64,000 bases of DNA from W-Chloroflexi-9 sp045863195 (GCA_045863195.1 BTUI01000002.1:62001-126000), one strand, 5' to 3'. Positions 33,301 to 41,759 are shown, numbered from the stretch's first letter. Notes: generated by a model not told the origin, from the sequence alone. A program made the numbers and translations.

Positions 33301-33328
33301 GCACCGATTCTAGCGGTGCATGGCCCTC
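33292..33328. promoter_or_regulatory. perfect 15-bp inverted repeat enclosing the aroA -10 box and start codon
   Basis: 33292-33306 and 33314-33328 are exact reverse complements (15 bp) separated by 7 bases. On the minus strand the loop is CTAGAAT, which contains the leaderless aroA -10 TAGAAT, and the downstream arm contains the aroA ATG at its sixth base pair. The upstream arm lies in the 62-bp gap after the pirin gene. Confidence 0.75.
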
Positions 33329-33362
33329 TGCTTCTGCGCTGGCATGTTTCCCGCGGCGGCGA

Positions 33363-34325
33363 CTACTCGAACGCGGAGGGCGGGATGATGCCGAGCCGGC
33401 CGGCCCGGTAGTCCTCGAACGCCTGCACCAGTTCCTCGCGGTTGTTCATCACGAACGGGCCGTACCAGGCGATCGGCTCGTTGATCGGCCGGCCACCGAG
33501 GATGAGCACGTCCAGGTTCGGGCTGCGGCTCTCCTGCTCCCGGTCTGCCTCGATCACCAGGCCGCCCGGGCCCGGCTGGAAGACGGCCAGTTGCCCCATC
33601 TTCACCGGCCGGCGCTCCGGCCCGGCGGTGCCGAAGCCGTTGAGCACGTAGGCGAGCGCGTTGAAGGCGGGATCCCACGGCAGGCGCAGGCGCGAGCCGG
33701 GGTAGAGCGTCGCGTGGATCATCGTGATCGGCGTGTGCGTGACGCCCGGCCCGCTGCGGCCGTCCACCTCGCCCGCGATGAGCCGCACCAGCGCGCCGCC
33801 GTCCGAGGAGGTAAGCAGCCCCACCTGGCTCGACCGGAGGTCCTGGTACCTCGGCGGGAGGAACTTGTCGCGCGCGGGCAGGTTCACCCACAGCTGGAAG
33901 CCGTGGAACAGCCCGCCGGACATCACCAGCGCCTCGGGCGGCTTCTCGATGTGGAGGAGGCCGGAACCGGCGGTCATCCACTGCGTGTCGCCGTTGGTGA
34001 TCACGCCGCCGCCGCCCTGGGAGTCCTGGTGCTCCAGGACGCCATCGATCATGTAGGTGACGGTCTCGAACCCGCGGTGCGGGTGCCACGGCGTGCCCTT
34101 CGGCTCGCCGGGGGCGTATTCCACCTCCCCCATCTGGTCGAGGTGGATGAACGGGTCCAGGAGTGCGTGGTCCACGCCCGCGAAGGCGCGGCGCACGGGG
34201 AAGCCCTCGCCCTCGTAGCCCTGAGGGGCGGTGGTCACCGACCGCACGCCACGATCGGGCGTCTCGCCGGTCGGTTCGGTGATGCGGGGGAGGGTGAGCA
34301 GGTCGTCGACGGTGACGGCTGGCAT
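33363..34325 (-). CDS. pirin family protein
   Basis: Predicted 320 aa. Bicupin; the N-terminal cupin holds the metal ligands in HPHRGFETVTY and in the later HIEKP segment, as in pirins with quercetinase-like sites. Functions of bacterial pirins range from quercetin oxidation to redox-linked regulation; none can be chosen. GGAGC precedes ATG 34325. The upstream DNA is A+T-rich with repeated GTAAGT units, suggesting tight regulation. Confidence 0.9.
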   Translation of the reverse strand: MPAVTVDDLLTLPRITEPTGETPDRGVRSVTTAPQGYEGEGFPVRRAFAGVDHALLDPFIHLDQMGEVEYAPGEPKGTPWHPHRGFETVTYMIDGVLEHQDSQGGGGVITNGDTQWMTAGSGLLHIEKPPEALVMSGGLFHGFQLWVNLPARDKFLPPRYQDLRSSQVGLLTSSDGGALVRLIAGEVDGRSGPGVTHTPITMIHATLYPGSRLRLPWDPAFNALAYVLNGFGTAGPERRPVKMGQLAVFQPGPGGLVIEADREQESRSPNLDVLILGGRPINEPIAWYGPFVMNNREELVQAFEDYRAGRLGIIPPSAFE

Positions 34326-34350
34326 GGTGTGGCTCCGTTCGCTCCATCCA

Positions 34351-34405
34351 TCATGTTATAGCATACATGAAGTAAGTCAGTATGACAAGGTAAGTACAGT
34401 CAAGG
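34351..34405. promoter_or_regulatory. A+T-rich pirin promoter with GTAAGT direct repeats
   Basis: Minus-strand -10 candidate TATAAC (34360-34355). Upstream are two imperfect direct repeats: GTAAGTCAGTATGACAAGG (34372-34390) and GTAAGTACAGTCAAGG (34390-34405). GTAAGTAC elements are known from HxlR-type operators near redox-related genes, but no regulator gene is adjacent here. The A+T content contrasts sharply with the rest of the window. Confidence 0.5.
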
Positions 34406-34472
34406 CGCATGCGACGGTCTCCGGGCGTACAGTTCGGGCGAAGTCCCGCACGGCACGCCTCGGGAGGGCTGG

Positions 34473-34799
34473 ATGATCTACGAACTCCGCATCTACACGG
34501 CCAACACCGGCAAGATGCCGGCGCTGCACGCGCGGTTCCGCGACCACACCCTGCGCCTCTTCGAGCGACACGGCATCCGCAGCGTGGGCTACTGGACGAA
34601 CTCGGTCGGCGGTCGCACGGACGAACTCTGGTACATGCTCGAGTTCGATGACGTCGCCCACCGCCAGGCGGCATGGGCGGCGTTCCAGGCCGACACGGAG
34701 TGGCACCGCGTGCGCGCTGAGTCGGAGGCGGACGGGCCGCTGGTCCACCACATCGAGAACCGCCTGATGTCGCCCACCGACTACTCGCCGAGGCGGTAG
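34473..34799 (+). CDS. NIPSNAP family protein
   Basis: Predicted 108 aa. The family is recognised from MIYELRIYTANTGKMPALHARF at the start, GIRSVGYWTNSVG, and LEFDDVAHRQAAWAAFQADTEW; a ferredoxin-like alpha/beta dimeric fold. Function in bacteria is unknown. GGGAGGG 5-6 nt before ATG 34473, and TACAGT (34428-34433) is a -10 candidate. Confidence 0.9.
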   Translation: MIYELRIYTANTGKMPALHARFRDHTLRLFERHGIRSVGYWTNSVGGRTDELWYMLEFDDVAHRQAAWAAFQADTEWHRVRAESEADGPLVHHIENRLMSPTDYSPRR

Positions 34800-34864
34800 C
34801 GCCGGTCGCCGGGAACGCCCGAGGGCGCACCGGCGTTCTAGTGGGCAGGGCGACCTGCGCCCTG
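34800..34864 (+). terminator. hairpin terminator and leader hairpin between NIPSNAP and next gene
   Basis: CGCCGGT (34800-34806) pairs with ACCGGCG (34829-34835) around an inner GCCC/GGGC hairpin, directly after the NIPSNAP stop and followed by TTCT. A second 7-bp hairpin (34846-34864) sits just before the Shine-Dalgarno of the next gene. Weak T-run. Confidence 0.45.
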
Positions 34865-34878
34865 GAGACGGAGCCACC

Positions 34879-35358
34879 ATGAGCCCATCCACCCGCTGGC
34901 TGATCGGCGTCGGCGGCCTCGTCGTGGCGGCCGCCCTCGCGAGCGCGGTCGTGGCGATGCTCGCCAGCGGCGTCGACGAGTTCCCGGAGGGGACCCCGGA
35001 GCGCGCGGTGCAGCAGTACCTGGCTGCCGTGGCCGACCGCGACGCCACCGAGGCGTTCACCTACCTCGCGCCCGATCTGGTGGAGGAGTGCGGGACCTTC
35101 GCGCGTGAGCCGATCACGCAGCGTGGCTCCAGCCGCTTCCGCGCGGCCCTCGAAGACACAGTCCCGCACGGCGACGGCGTGGAGGTGCAGGTCGCCCTCA
35201 CCGAGTCGTACGGCGACCCGCCGTTCGACAGCGGCGAGTCGACCTGGACGGTGACGTTCCGCCTCGAGCAGCGGGACGGTGAGTGGCGCTTCGTAGAGGC
35301 GCCGTGGCCGACCTACTGCGCGAACCCGAAGCCCCTGCCCGCGCCCGGTGTCCGGTAG
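34879..35358 (+). CDS. membrane-anchored NTF2-like protein, unknown
   Basis: Predicted 159 aa. N-terminal hydrophobic anchor (residues 7-29), then a domain beginning TPERAVQQYLAAVADRDATEAFTYL and ending with WTVTFRLEQRDGEWRFVEAPWP, the secondary-structure pattern of NTF2-like/DUF4878-type lipoproteins. No catalytic residues evident. Probably co-transcribed with the following membrane protein (7-bp gap if ATG 35366 is used). Confidence 0.65.
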   Translation: MSPSTRWLIGVGGLVVAAALASAVVAMLASGVDEFPEGTPERAVQQYLAAVADRDATEAFTYLAPDLVEECGTFAREPITQRGSSRFRAALEDTVPHGDGVEVQVALTESYGDPPFDSGESTWTVTFRLEQRDGEWRFVEAPWPTYCANPKPLPAPGVR

Positions 35359-35365
35359 CCGCGAG

Positions 35366-37162
35366 ATGGTGAGCCTGCTCTTCTTCATCTTCTTCGTGCC
35401 GCTCGTCCCGGCGCTGCTCGTGGCGACGCTGGTCGCGGTGATCGCGGCGCGCCGCCAGGACGGCGACGACCCGGACGAGGGCCTGGCGACGGCCGCGCGG
35501 CGCCTGTTCCTCTACGGCCTCGGCGGCCTCGCGCTGGCGTTCGCGACGGCCGGCGTGGCGCTACTCGTTGCCGGCGCGCTCGATGCGGTGGCGGGCACCT
35601 CGATCGTCACGGACGACGAACGGCGCCTGGCGCAGGCTCTGGCGTTCACGACCGTGGGCATCCCCGCGTGGGCGATCCTCATGCTGGCGGCGCAGCGCGC
35701 GCTGCGACGCGACCCGGACGAGGCGCGTTCGCAGGCACGGCGGTGGTACCTCGCGGTCGTGCGTGCGGTGACGCTGGTGGTCGCCACGTTCAACGCGGTG
35801 GAGGCCGGCCGCTGGGTGGTGGGCGTGGAGGAGTTCGCCGGCGCCCCCTGGGGCTGGCTCTTTGCGATGGGCGCGGTGTGGCTCCTGCACGACCGCCTCG
35901 CCGCCGCCGAGCCGGCGACCACGGTGACCGGCCGCCTGCTGGACCGGCTGTACGCCTACTACGCCACGTTCATCGGCCTCGCGTTCCTCATGGCCGGTGC
36001 GACGTGGGTGATCGCCGTGCCGCTGTCTGCCGCCTACGACGGCGCGTTCCGCGAGGCGTTCCTGGCCGGGGACTGGGACGAGCGCTGGCGCGAGGGCTGG
36101 CTGCTGGTGGCGGCGGGCCTCGGCGTGTGGGGCTGGCACTGGCTGCGCGCGCTGGCGCATGGCGACCGGGGCAGCACGCTGTGGCGCATCCTGGTGTTCC
36201 TTGCGGGCGTCCTCGCGGGCGTGCTGATCACTGTGGTGAGTGCGGGCTCGCTGCTCCATCTGCTACTCCAGTGGGCGATGGGTGAGCCGGACGCGAAGCG
36301 GGCCGCCGACCACTTCGCGATGCTCCCCGGGCTGTTCGCGGCCGGCCTCGTGGGTCTCGCGTCGTGGTCCTACCACCGGGTCGTGTTGATGGAGCGCGCG
36401 CAGGAGGCGCGGTCGGAGCCGGAGCGGATCTACCGCTACGTGCTGGCCGCCGCGGGCCTCGTCGCCGTCGCCTCCGGCGTGTCGGCGATGCTGGCGCTGA
36501 CGCTCGAGGTGATCTCGGGCGCAAGCGCGGACCTCTTCGCGAGTGGTGGATGGTGGCGGAACCCGCTGGTGATGGCGCTCACGCTGCTGCTCGTGGGTGC
36601 GCCGCTCTGGGGGTACTCGTGGTGGCGGACGCAGCAGGCGGTCGCGGCCGGTGGCCGCGCGGAGCGCGTGGCCACCTCGCGACGCGTCTACCTGTTCGGC
36701 ATCTTCGGCGTCGCCGCCCTCGTCGTGCTGATCGACCTGACGATCGTGCTCTATCAGCTGTTCGAGGCGTCTCTGGAGGGCGATCTCTCGCGCGATCTGG
36801 TGCGCGACGTGCGCTGGAATGCGGCGCTGGTGGTCACCGCTGGCGTGATCGCCGTCTACCACTGGCTCATTGTCCGCGAGGACCAGGCCGAGCGTGGCGA
36901 GGAGCAGGCGGTCGAGGCGCCGCCGCCGCGACGCGACGTGACGCTGATCGTCGCGGACGTGGACCGCGAGCTACTGCGGCGCGCGCTGGCCTCGGTGCCG
37001 GGGGTCAGCCTGAGCGTGTGGACGCGAGACGCTGCCTCGCCGGGTGGGACCTCACTCGGGGACGTGGACGCGCTTCGCGCGGCGCTGGCGGAGACGTCGG
37101 GCGGTCGCTTCGTCGTGCTCGCGGAGGACGGCGTGTACCGGCTGGTGTCGGTGCGGGACTGA
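35366..37162 (+). CDS. large DUF5671-repeat membrane protein
   Basis: Predicted 598 aa. Repeated pairs of membrane helices, each ending with an aromatic-rich YxWxR/WHWLR-type turn (GWHWLRALA, SWSYHRVVL, GYSWWRTQQ, VYHWLIVRED), match the DUF5671 repeat seen mostly in Chloroflexota. About 14 helices in all, then a 100-residue cytoplasmic tail. Function unknown. A GTG at 35348 is an alternative start, which would overlap the upstream gene by 11 bp. Confidence 0.75.
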   Translation: MVSLLFFIFFVPLVPALLVATLVAVIAARRQDGDDPDEGLATAARRLFLYGLGGLALAFATAGVALLVAGALDAVAGTSIVTDDERRLAQALAFTTVGIPAWAILMLAAQRALRRDPDEARSQARRWYLAVVRAVTLVVATFNAVEAGRWVVGVEEFAGAPWGWLFAMGAVWLLHDRLAAAEPATTVTGRLLDRLYAYYATFIGLAFLMAGATWVIAVPLSAAYDGAFREAFLAGDWDERWREGWLLVAAGLGVWGWHWLRALAHGDRGSTLWRILVFLAGVLAGVLITVVSAGSLLHLLLQWAMGEPDAKRAADHFAMLPGLFAAGLVGLASWSYHRVVLMERAQEARSEPERIYRYVLAAAGLVAVASGVSAMLALTLEVISGASADLFASGGWWRNPLVMALTLLLVGAPLWGYSWWRTQQAVAAGGRAERVATSRRVYLFGIFGVAALVVLIDLTIVLYQLFEASLEGDLSRDLVRDVRWNAALVVTAGVIAVYHWLIVREDQAERGEEQAVEAPPPRRDVTLIVADVDRELLRRALASVPGVSLSVWTRDAASPGGTSLGDVDALRAALAETSGGRFVVLAEDGVYRLVSVRD

Positions 37163-37172
37163 CGCGAAACGG

Positions 37173-37202
37173 GCGCGCAGCCCCGGATTGCGGGGCCACG
37201 CG
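37173..37202. terminator. bidirectional hairpin between convergent genes
   Basis: GCCCCG (37180-37185) pairs with CGGGGC (37191-37196) around GATTG, extended outwards by GCGCG/CGCGC with small bulges. It lies between the DUF5671 gene and the convergent MaoC-like gene; no T-run in either direction. Confidence 0.4.
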
Positions 37203-37238
37203 CCGGCGTGCGTGCGCGTCAGGCGCCTCGGGCGGTGG

Positions 37239-37673
37239 TTAGCCGCGCGAGGGCAGGACGAGGACGGCGTGGCCCGGGCAGGTGGGCTCGCCCTTCTGGT
37301 TCACCACGTTCATCTCCAGGTAGACGCGGTTCTCACCGTCCTCCACCTTCTTGTCGGTGATCTTGCCGGTCACCGTGAGGATGTCGTTCTTCTGGTTGAT
37401 CGCCCGGAACTGTACGCCGCACTCGCGGATCTGGGCCTCGTCGCCGATCCAGTCGCGGAGCGCGTTCAGCATGTAGGTGTAGCGCAGGTTGCCCATGCCG
37501 AAGGCGCCCTGCTCGTTCAGCGCCTTGCGGCCCGCCTCGTCGTCCATGTGGATGTAGACGAACTCGTCGTTGACCGCGGCGTAGCGGTTCCAGTTCATGA
37601 AGTCCGTCTGCCGCGACCACGCGGGGACCTCGTCGCCGACCTTCACGTCCTCGAAGTAGACGTTCACAGCCAT
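37239..37673 (-). CDS. MaoC-like hotdog dehydratase subunit
   Basis: Predicted 144 aa. Hotdog fold with N-terminal YFEDVKVGDEVPAWSRQTDFMNWNRYAAVNDE, the MaoC layout in which a D-x4-H hydratase site would follow; here the sequence is NDEFVYIHMDDEAG, so the Asp/His pair is plausible. Partner of the adjacent FAS1-like subunit; together they resemble two-component 3-hydroxyacyl-type dehydratases. ATG 37673 chosen because GGAG lies 9 nt upstream. Confidence 0.8.
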   Translation of the reverse strand: MAVNVYFEDVKVGDEVPAWSRQTDFMNWNRYAAVNDEFVYIHMDDEAGRKALNEQGAFGMGNLRYTYMLNALRDWIGDEAQIRECGVQFRAINQKNDILTVTGKITDKKVEDGENRVYLEMNVVNQKGEPTCPGHAVLVLPSRG

Positions 37674-37716
37674 GAGGTGATGCTCCTTCTGCCGCACGCT
37701 GGCGGCGCGTGCTGCC

Positions 37717-38217
37717 TTAGTAGCGGATGCCGGTGGAGACGCGGACCTTCACGACCTCGTCGCGCTGGTTGCGCCACTCCATCTCGGTCTCGGTGAAGAG
37801 CGTGAGGCCCAGGCGTGTGGTGCGCTCGTTCCAGTCCTTCAGCCGCGTGCGCGAGGTGATGACGTCGCCCGGCCGGATCGGCACGCCGAACGTCTCCACC
37901 TGGCCGCCGTTCATGCCTCGGGTGCCGGGGGTGCTGCCCATACCCTGCGGCGCGCCGCTCGCGGTGCGCGGGCGGTCGATGGGCCAGGCGAAGGGGTTGA
38001 AGTCGTTGGGGGCGATGATGCCGCCCCACTTCGTGCCCTTCGCGTACTCCGCGTCCCAGAAGATGCGCGGCGGCGTCTCCGGCCAGTAGGACGCGATCGC
38101 CCACTTCCGGATGTCGGACTCGGCGACCGGCGGGGAGACCCGGAGGTTCTCCCACACGCCCTTGCGGGCCTCCATCTCTGGCGTGACCAGGGTCTCGATC
38201 TGCTGTTCGGATGTCAT
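37717..38217 (-). CDS. FAS1-like/MaoC N-terminal dehydratase subunit
   Basis: Predicted 166 aa. N-terminal hotdog-type dehydratase half (FAS1_DH_region style): DIRKWAIASYWPETPPRIFWDAEYAKGTKWGGIIAPNDFNPFAWP, then GVPIRPGDVITSRTRLKDW. Forms a likely heterodimer with the next gene, 43 bp downstream. Substrate unknown, perhaps a 3-hydroxyacyl or mesaconyl-type CoA ester. CGGAG precedes ATG 38217, and TACAAT (minus strand, 38289-38284) is a good -10 candidate. Confidence 0.8.
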   Translation of the reverse strand: MTSEQQIETLVTPEMEARKGVWENLRVSPPVAESDIRKWAIASYWPETPPRIFWDAEYAKGTKWGGIIAPNDFNPFAWPIDRPRTASGAPQGMGSTPGTRGMNGGQVETFGVPIRPGDVITSRTRLKDWNERTTRLGLTLFTETEMEWRNQRDEVVKVRVSTGIRY

Positions 38218-38349
38218 GCGCGTGTTGCTCCGTTCCCCGCTCGCACGGCCGGGCGGCGAACGCGCCCCCGGACGGCGAGCACGATTGTAATCCGCACGTC
38301 ACGCGTCGTTTCCTGACGCAGAACGAACGCGGGAGGTGGCCTCGGCGGG

Positions 38350-39039
38350 CTAGATCAGGCCGGCGCGCGTGGCCAGGAGCACCGCCTCCAGCCGCGTGCG
38401 CGCGCCGAGGCGGTCCATGGCCGCCTGTGCGTGGTTGCGCACGGTGACGAGGCGGATCGCCAGGGCGCTCGCGATCTCCTGCGGCGTCCGGCCCTCCGCC
38501 AGCAGCCGGAGCACGGCGATCTGGCGCTCCGTCAGGACGGGCGTGGCGATGGCCTCGCAGCGTGGGGCGGGGGGCGGCGTCCCGCAACGGACGAGGTGGA
38601 CGACGCCGGTCTCCTCCGGTGTGTCGCCGGGCTGGAGGAGGATCGAGACACGGCGCGCCTGGGGTGTGCCGTCCTCGTGCGCACCCCACACCTCGAAGTC
38701 GTTGGCGACGTGGCCCTGGCGCGCCGCAATGATCACCGCGCAGTTGGGGCGGCAGCGGCTGTTGCGCGGGTCAAGCCCCGGCAGCACCTCGTAGCAGCGG
38801 CGGCCGAGGGCGTCATCGCGTCCGGCGATCTCGCTGCAGGCGCGGTCGTCCCAGTAGGTGATCCGCTGGTCCAGGTCCACGGTGTAGAGCGGGTGTGCTG
38901 ACCGGATCGCCGGCGCGGGCGCCTCGCCGGGCCTCGCATCGTCGGTCGGGTCGGTGGTGGGAGCCGGCACGCGATCCTCCGTGCTGGCGGTCCGTTCGAG
39001 GTGGGCCGTCAGGCGCATCGTAGGCGCGCGCTTCGTCAC
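38350..39039 (-). CDS. PAS-LuxR family transcriptional regulator
   Basis: Predicted 229 aa. PAS domain at about 45-150 (YTVDLDQRITYWDDRACSEIAGR) containing a cysteine cluster, CYEVLPG...CRPNCAV, then a LuxR HTH from about 165 (LTERQIAVLRLLAEGRTPQEIASAL, then LVTVRNHAQAAMDRLGARTR). The Cys cluster could bind a metal or report redox state. It lies divergent to the cox operon and shares its control region. Start uncertain: GTG 39039 or ATG 39018. Confidence 0.83.
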   Translation of the reverse strand: MTKRAPTMRLTAHLERTASTEDRVPAPTTDPTDDARPGEAPAPAIRSAHPLYTVDLDQRITYWDDRACSEIAGRDDALGRRCYEVLPGLDPRNSRCRPNCAVIIAARQGHVANDFEVWGAHEDGTPQARRVSILLQPGDTPEETGVVHLVRCGTPPPAPRCEAIATPVLTERQIAVLRLLAEGRTPQEIASALAIRLVTVRNHAQAAMDRLGARTRLEAVLLATRAGLI

Positions 39040-39098
39040 ATCGATGCCCGAACGTCCCGATCGAGGCGGGACGATCGCGCCCTCCGAGTCCCGGGTTC

Positions 39099-39160
39099 TG
39101 GTGCGAACGCACCATGCCTGGCCCCGGGGCCGTTCCTAGGCTTTGTGCGCGTGGGCACAA
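39099..39160. promoter_or_regulatory. cox operon / PAS-LuxR intergenic control region
   Basis: Three palindromes occur in 62 bp: TGGTGCG-AA-CGCACCA (39099-39114), GGCCCCGGGGCC (39120-39131) and TTTGTGC-N6-GCACAA (39142-39160). A plus-strand -10 TAGGCT (39137-39142) puts the cox transcription start near 39149, inside the third palindrome. That third element is the same as the inverted repeat at the XRE regulator promoter at 58706-58729. Confidence 0.6.
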
Positions 39161-39191
39161 CCCCCGCACGGCGCCTGGGACGGGACTCACT

Positions 39192-39917
39192 GTGAATCGA
39201 CACCTCGCGATCGCCGGCATCCTGTGGGTGGTCTTCACCGCGCTTGCGGCCGCCGGGACGGCGCTGATGAACCCGTTCCCCACGGTGGGCGCCGAGGAGG
39301 CGGAGTTCAGCGACCACGCGTTCCGCCTGATGACGTACATGGGCTCGCCGGTGTTCGGCCTGGTGATGGCGGCCCTCTTCTACTCCGTCGTGACGTTCCG
39401 CGCGAAGGGCCCGGGCGAGGACGGCCCGCCGATCAAGGGGACGGGCCTGGTGCCCCGCGTCTGGCTGGTCACCACCAGCACGCTCGCGGTGGTCGTCATG
39501 ATCTACCCCGGCCTCACCGGCCTCGCCGAGCTGCGCCGCGACCGGACGTACGACCTGGAGGTCAACGTCACCGGGTTCCGCTGGGCGTGGGTCGCCCAGT
39601 ACCCCGAAGGCTTCTCCGCGCAGGAACTGGTGTTGCCGGTCGACCAGCGCGTGAAGTTCAACATCACCGCGCCGGCCGGCGACGTCCTGCATTCGTTCTG
39701 GGTGCCGGCGTTCCGGCTGAAGATCGATGCCGTCCCCGGCCAGGTCACGAACCTCTACATCACGCCGACCGAACTGGGCGACGGCGCGACGGACGCCGCG
39801 TACCGCGTCCAGTGCGCGGAGTTGTGCGGCCTCTACCACGCCCGCATGGCGATGCCGGTGCGCGTGGTCGAGGTCGAGGAGTACGAGGCCTGGGTGGCCG
39901 AGAAGGCGGGGCAATAG
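39192..39917 (+). CDS. coxB: cytochrome c oxidase subunit II
   Basis: Predicted 241 aa. Two N-terminal membrane helices (about 5-25 and 53-70, with the second hairpin helix at about 90-108), then the cupredoxin domain with all CuA ligands: H167 (LHSFWVP), C208, C212, H216 and M219 in QCAELCGLYHARM. No C-terminal cytochrome c domain, so it is of the plain aa3 type rather than caa3. GTG 39192 is preferred: a longer frame begins at 39114, before the predicted promoter. Confidence 0.93.
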   Translation: MNRHLAIAGILWVVFTALAAAGTALMNPFPTVGAEEAEFSDHAFRLMTYMGSPVFGLVMAALFYSVVTFRAKGPGEDGPPIKGTGLVPRVWLVTTSTLAVVVMIYPGLTGLAELRRDRTYDLEVNVTGFRWAWVAQYPEGFSAQELVLPVDQRVKFNITAPAGDVLHSFWVPAFRLKIDAVPGQVTNLYITPTELGDGATDAAYRVQCAELCGLYHARMAMPVRVVEVEEYEAWVAEKAGQ

Positions 39918-41732
39918 ATGGCAATCCTGCTGGGTCTGGTGCTGGCCGTCGTCGGGTTCGCCCTCGGCACCGGCGTTGTCGGCGGCATCCGCGCCTCGAT
40001 GGGTCACGAGTACTGGTCCACGGACCTGTCGTGGACGGTGGGCTATCCGTTCGCGCTTCTCGGCTGGCTCGCCGGCGTCGGTGGGTGGAAGTACTGGGCG
40101 ACGGAGTGGTTCGGCGGCACCGCGGCGCAGACGCCGCGCGGGGTGCGCCGCTACTTCGAGTGGAACATGGACCACAAGGTCATCGGCATCCAGTACGGCG
40201 TGACGTTCGTCGCACTGTTCCTGCTCGCCGGCCTCACGGTCATGCTCATCCGCTATGAACTGATGCAGCCCGGCATGCAGTTGTTCACGGAGGATCAGTA
40301 CAACTCCGCGATGTCGTTCCACGGCATCGGGATGGTGGCGGTGGCCGTGGCGATCATGCTCGGCGCGTTCGGCAACTACATCGTGCCGCTGCAGATCGGC
40401 GCGAAGGACATGGCGTTCCCGCGCGTGAACGCGCTGTCCTACTGGCTGGTACCGCCGGTCGCGATCATGCTCGTGATCGCGCTGATCCTCGGGGGCTGGG
40501 ACTCGGGGTGGACGGCGTATCCGCCGCTCTCCGTGCTGAACAAGTCCGGCCAGGTGCTGTTCAACCTTGCCGTCATCACCTTCGGCCTGGTGTCGATCCT
40601 CGGTGGCATCAACTTCATCGCGACGATCATCTACGAGCGCGCGCCGGGCATGACCTGGGGACGGCTGCCGATCTTCGTGTGGGGCGCCTTCGCCGGGTCG
40701 CTGATCGCCTTCTTCTTCACGCAGGGGTTCGCGGCGGGCCTGCTGATGATCCTGCTGGACCGCGTGGCGAACACCTCGTTCTTCCACCCGGACGAGGGCG
40801 GTAGCCCGATCCTGTACGAGCATGTCTTCTGGTTCTACAGCCACCCGGCCGTGTACGTGATGGTGCTGCCGGCGTTCGGCGCGGTGCTGGAGGTGCTCTC
40901 GCATCTCTCGAGGAAGCCGCTGTACGCCTACAAGTGGGTGGTCGGCGCCATGCTCGGCATCGTCGCCATCTCCGGTGTGGTGTGGGCGCACCACATGTTC
41001 ACCTCCGGCATGGAGGACTACCTGCACGCGCCCTTCCTGATCCTGACCGAGATGATCTCCATCCCGACCGGCATCATCTTCCTCTCCGCCATCGGCACCA
41101 TCTGGGCGGGCCGGATCTGGGTGCGGACGCCGATGCTGTTTGCGCTGGCGTTCATCTTCAACTTCACGATCGGCGGCCTCACCGGCATCTACCTGGCGGA
41201 CGTGCCGACGGACATCCACCTCCACGACACCTACTTCGTGGTGGCGCACTTCCACTACACGATCATGGGCGGCGAGATCTTCGCCCTGTTCGCGGCGCTC
41301 TACTACTGGTTCCCGAAGATGACGGGCCGCCAGTTCAACGAGACGCTGGGCAAGATCCACTTCTGGATCATGTTCATCGGCTTCCAGCTGGTCTTCATCC
41401 CCATGTTCCAGGTGGGCGTGAAGGGCATGAACCGCCGCGTCGCCGACTACCCGGAGGCGTACGAGGACTTCAACCGGTTCATCTCCTACTCCGGCTTCCT
41501 CCTGGGCATCTCGTTCATCTTCTTCACCGCGAACATGGTCCTGTCGTGGGTGAAGGGCGAGCGCGCCGAGGCGAACCCGTGGGGCGCCACCACGCTGGAG
41601 TGGCAGGTGTCCTCGCCGCCGCCGGAGCACAACTTCTCCGGGCAGCCGGTGATCCAGGCGGGGCCGTACGAGTACGGCGTGCCGAACGCGCCGTCCCACG
41701 CCCGCTTCGAGCCCGCCGCCGACCACGCGTAG
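39918..41732 (+). CDS. coxA: cytochrome c oxidase subunit I, A2 type
   Basis: Predicted 604 aa, long N-terminal hydrophobic extension (residues 1-60) before the 12-helix core. Ligands: H135 and H446 (haem a), H444 (haem a3), H309, H358 and H359 (CuB), Y313 for the His-Tyr crosslink. The helix VI motif is YSHPAVY; Glu of the A1 XGHPEV motif is replaced by Ala311, which defines the A2 subfamily, where a Tyr-Ser pair replaces the D-channel Glu. Terminal O2 reduction with proton pumping. ATG 39918 follows the coxB stop directly. Confidence 0.95.
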   Translation: MAILLGLVLAVVGFALGTGVVGGIRASMGHEYWSTDLSWTVGYPFALLGWLAGVGGWKYWATEWFGGTAAQTPRGVRRYFEWNMDHKVIGIQYGVTFVALFLLAGLTVMLIRYELMQPGMQLFTEDQYNSAMSFHGIGMVAVAVAIMLGAFGNYIVPLQIGAKDMAFPRVNALSYWLVPPVAIMLVIALILGGWDSGWTAYPPLSVLNKSGQVLFNLAVITFGLVSILGGINFIATIIYERAPGMTWGRLPIFVWGAFAGSLIAFFFTQGFAAGLLMILLDRVANTSFFHPDEGGSPILYEHVFWFYSHPAVYVMVLPAFGAVLEVLSHLSRKPLYAYKWVVGAMLGIVAISGVVWAHHMFTSGMEDYLHAPFLILTEMISIPTGIIFLSAIGTIWAGRIWVRTPMLFALAFIFNFTIGGLTGIYLADVPTDIHLHDTYFVVAHFHYTIMGGEIFALFAALYYWFPKMTGRQFNETLGKIHFWIMFIGFQLVFIPMFQVGVKGMNRRVADYPEAYEDFNRFISYSGFLLGISFIFFTANMVLSWVKGERAEANPWGATTLEWQVSSPPPEHNFSGQPVIQAGPYEYGVPNAPSHARFEPAADHA

Positions 41733-41759
41733 TCCTGACGAGAGAGATCGGAGCGTCCG

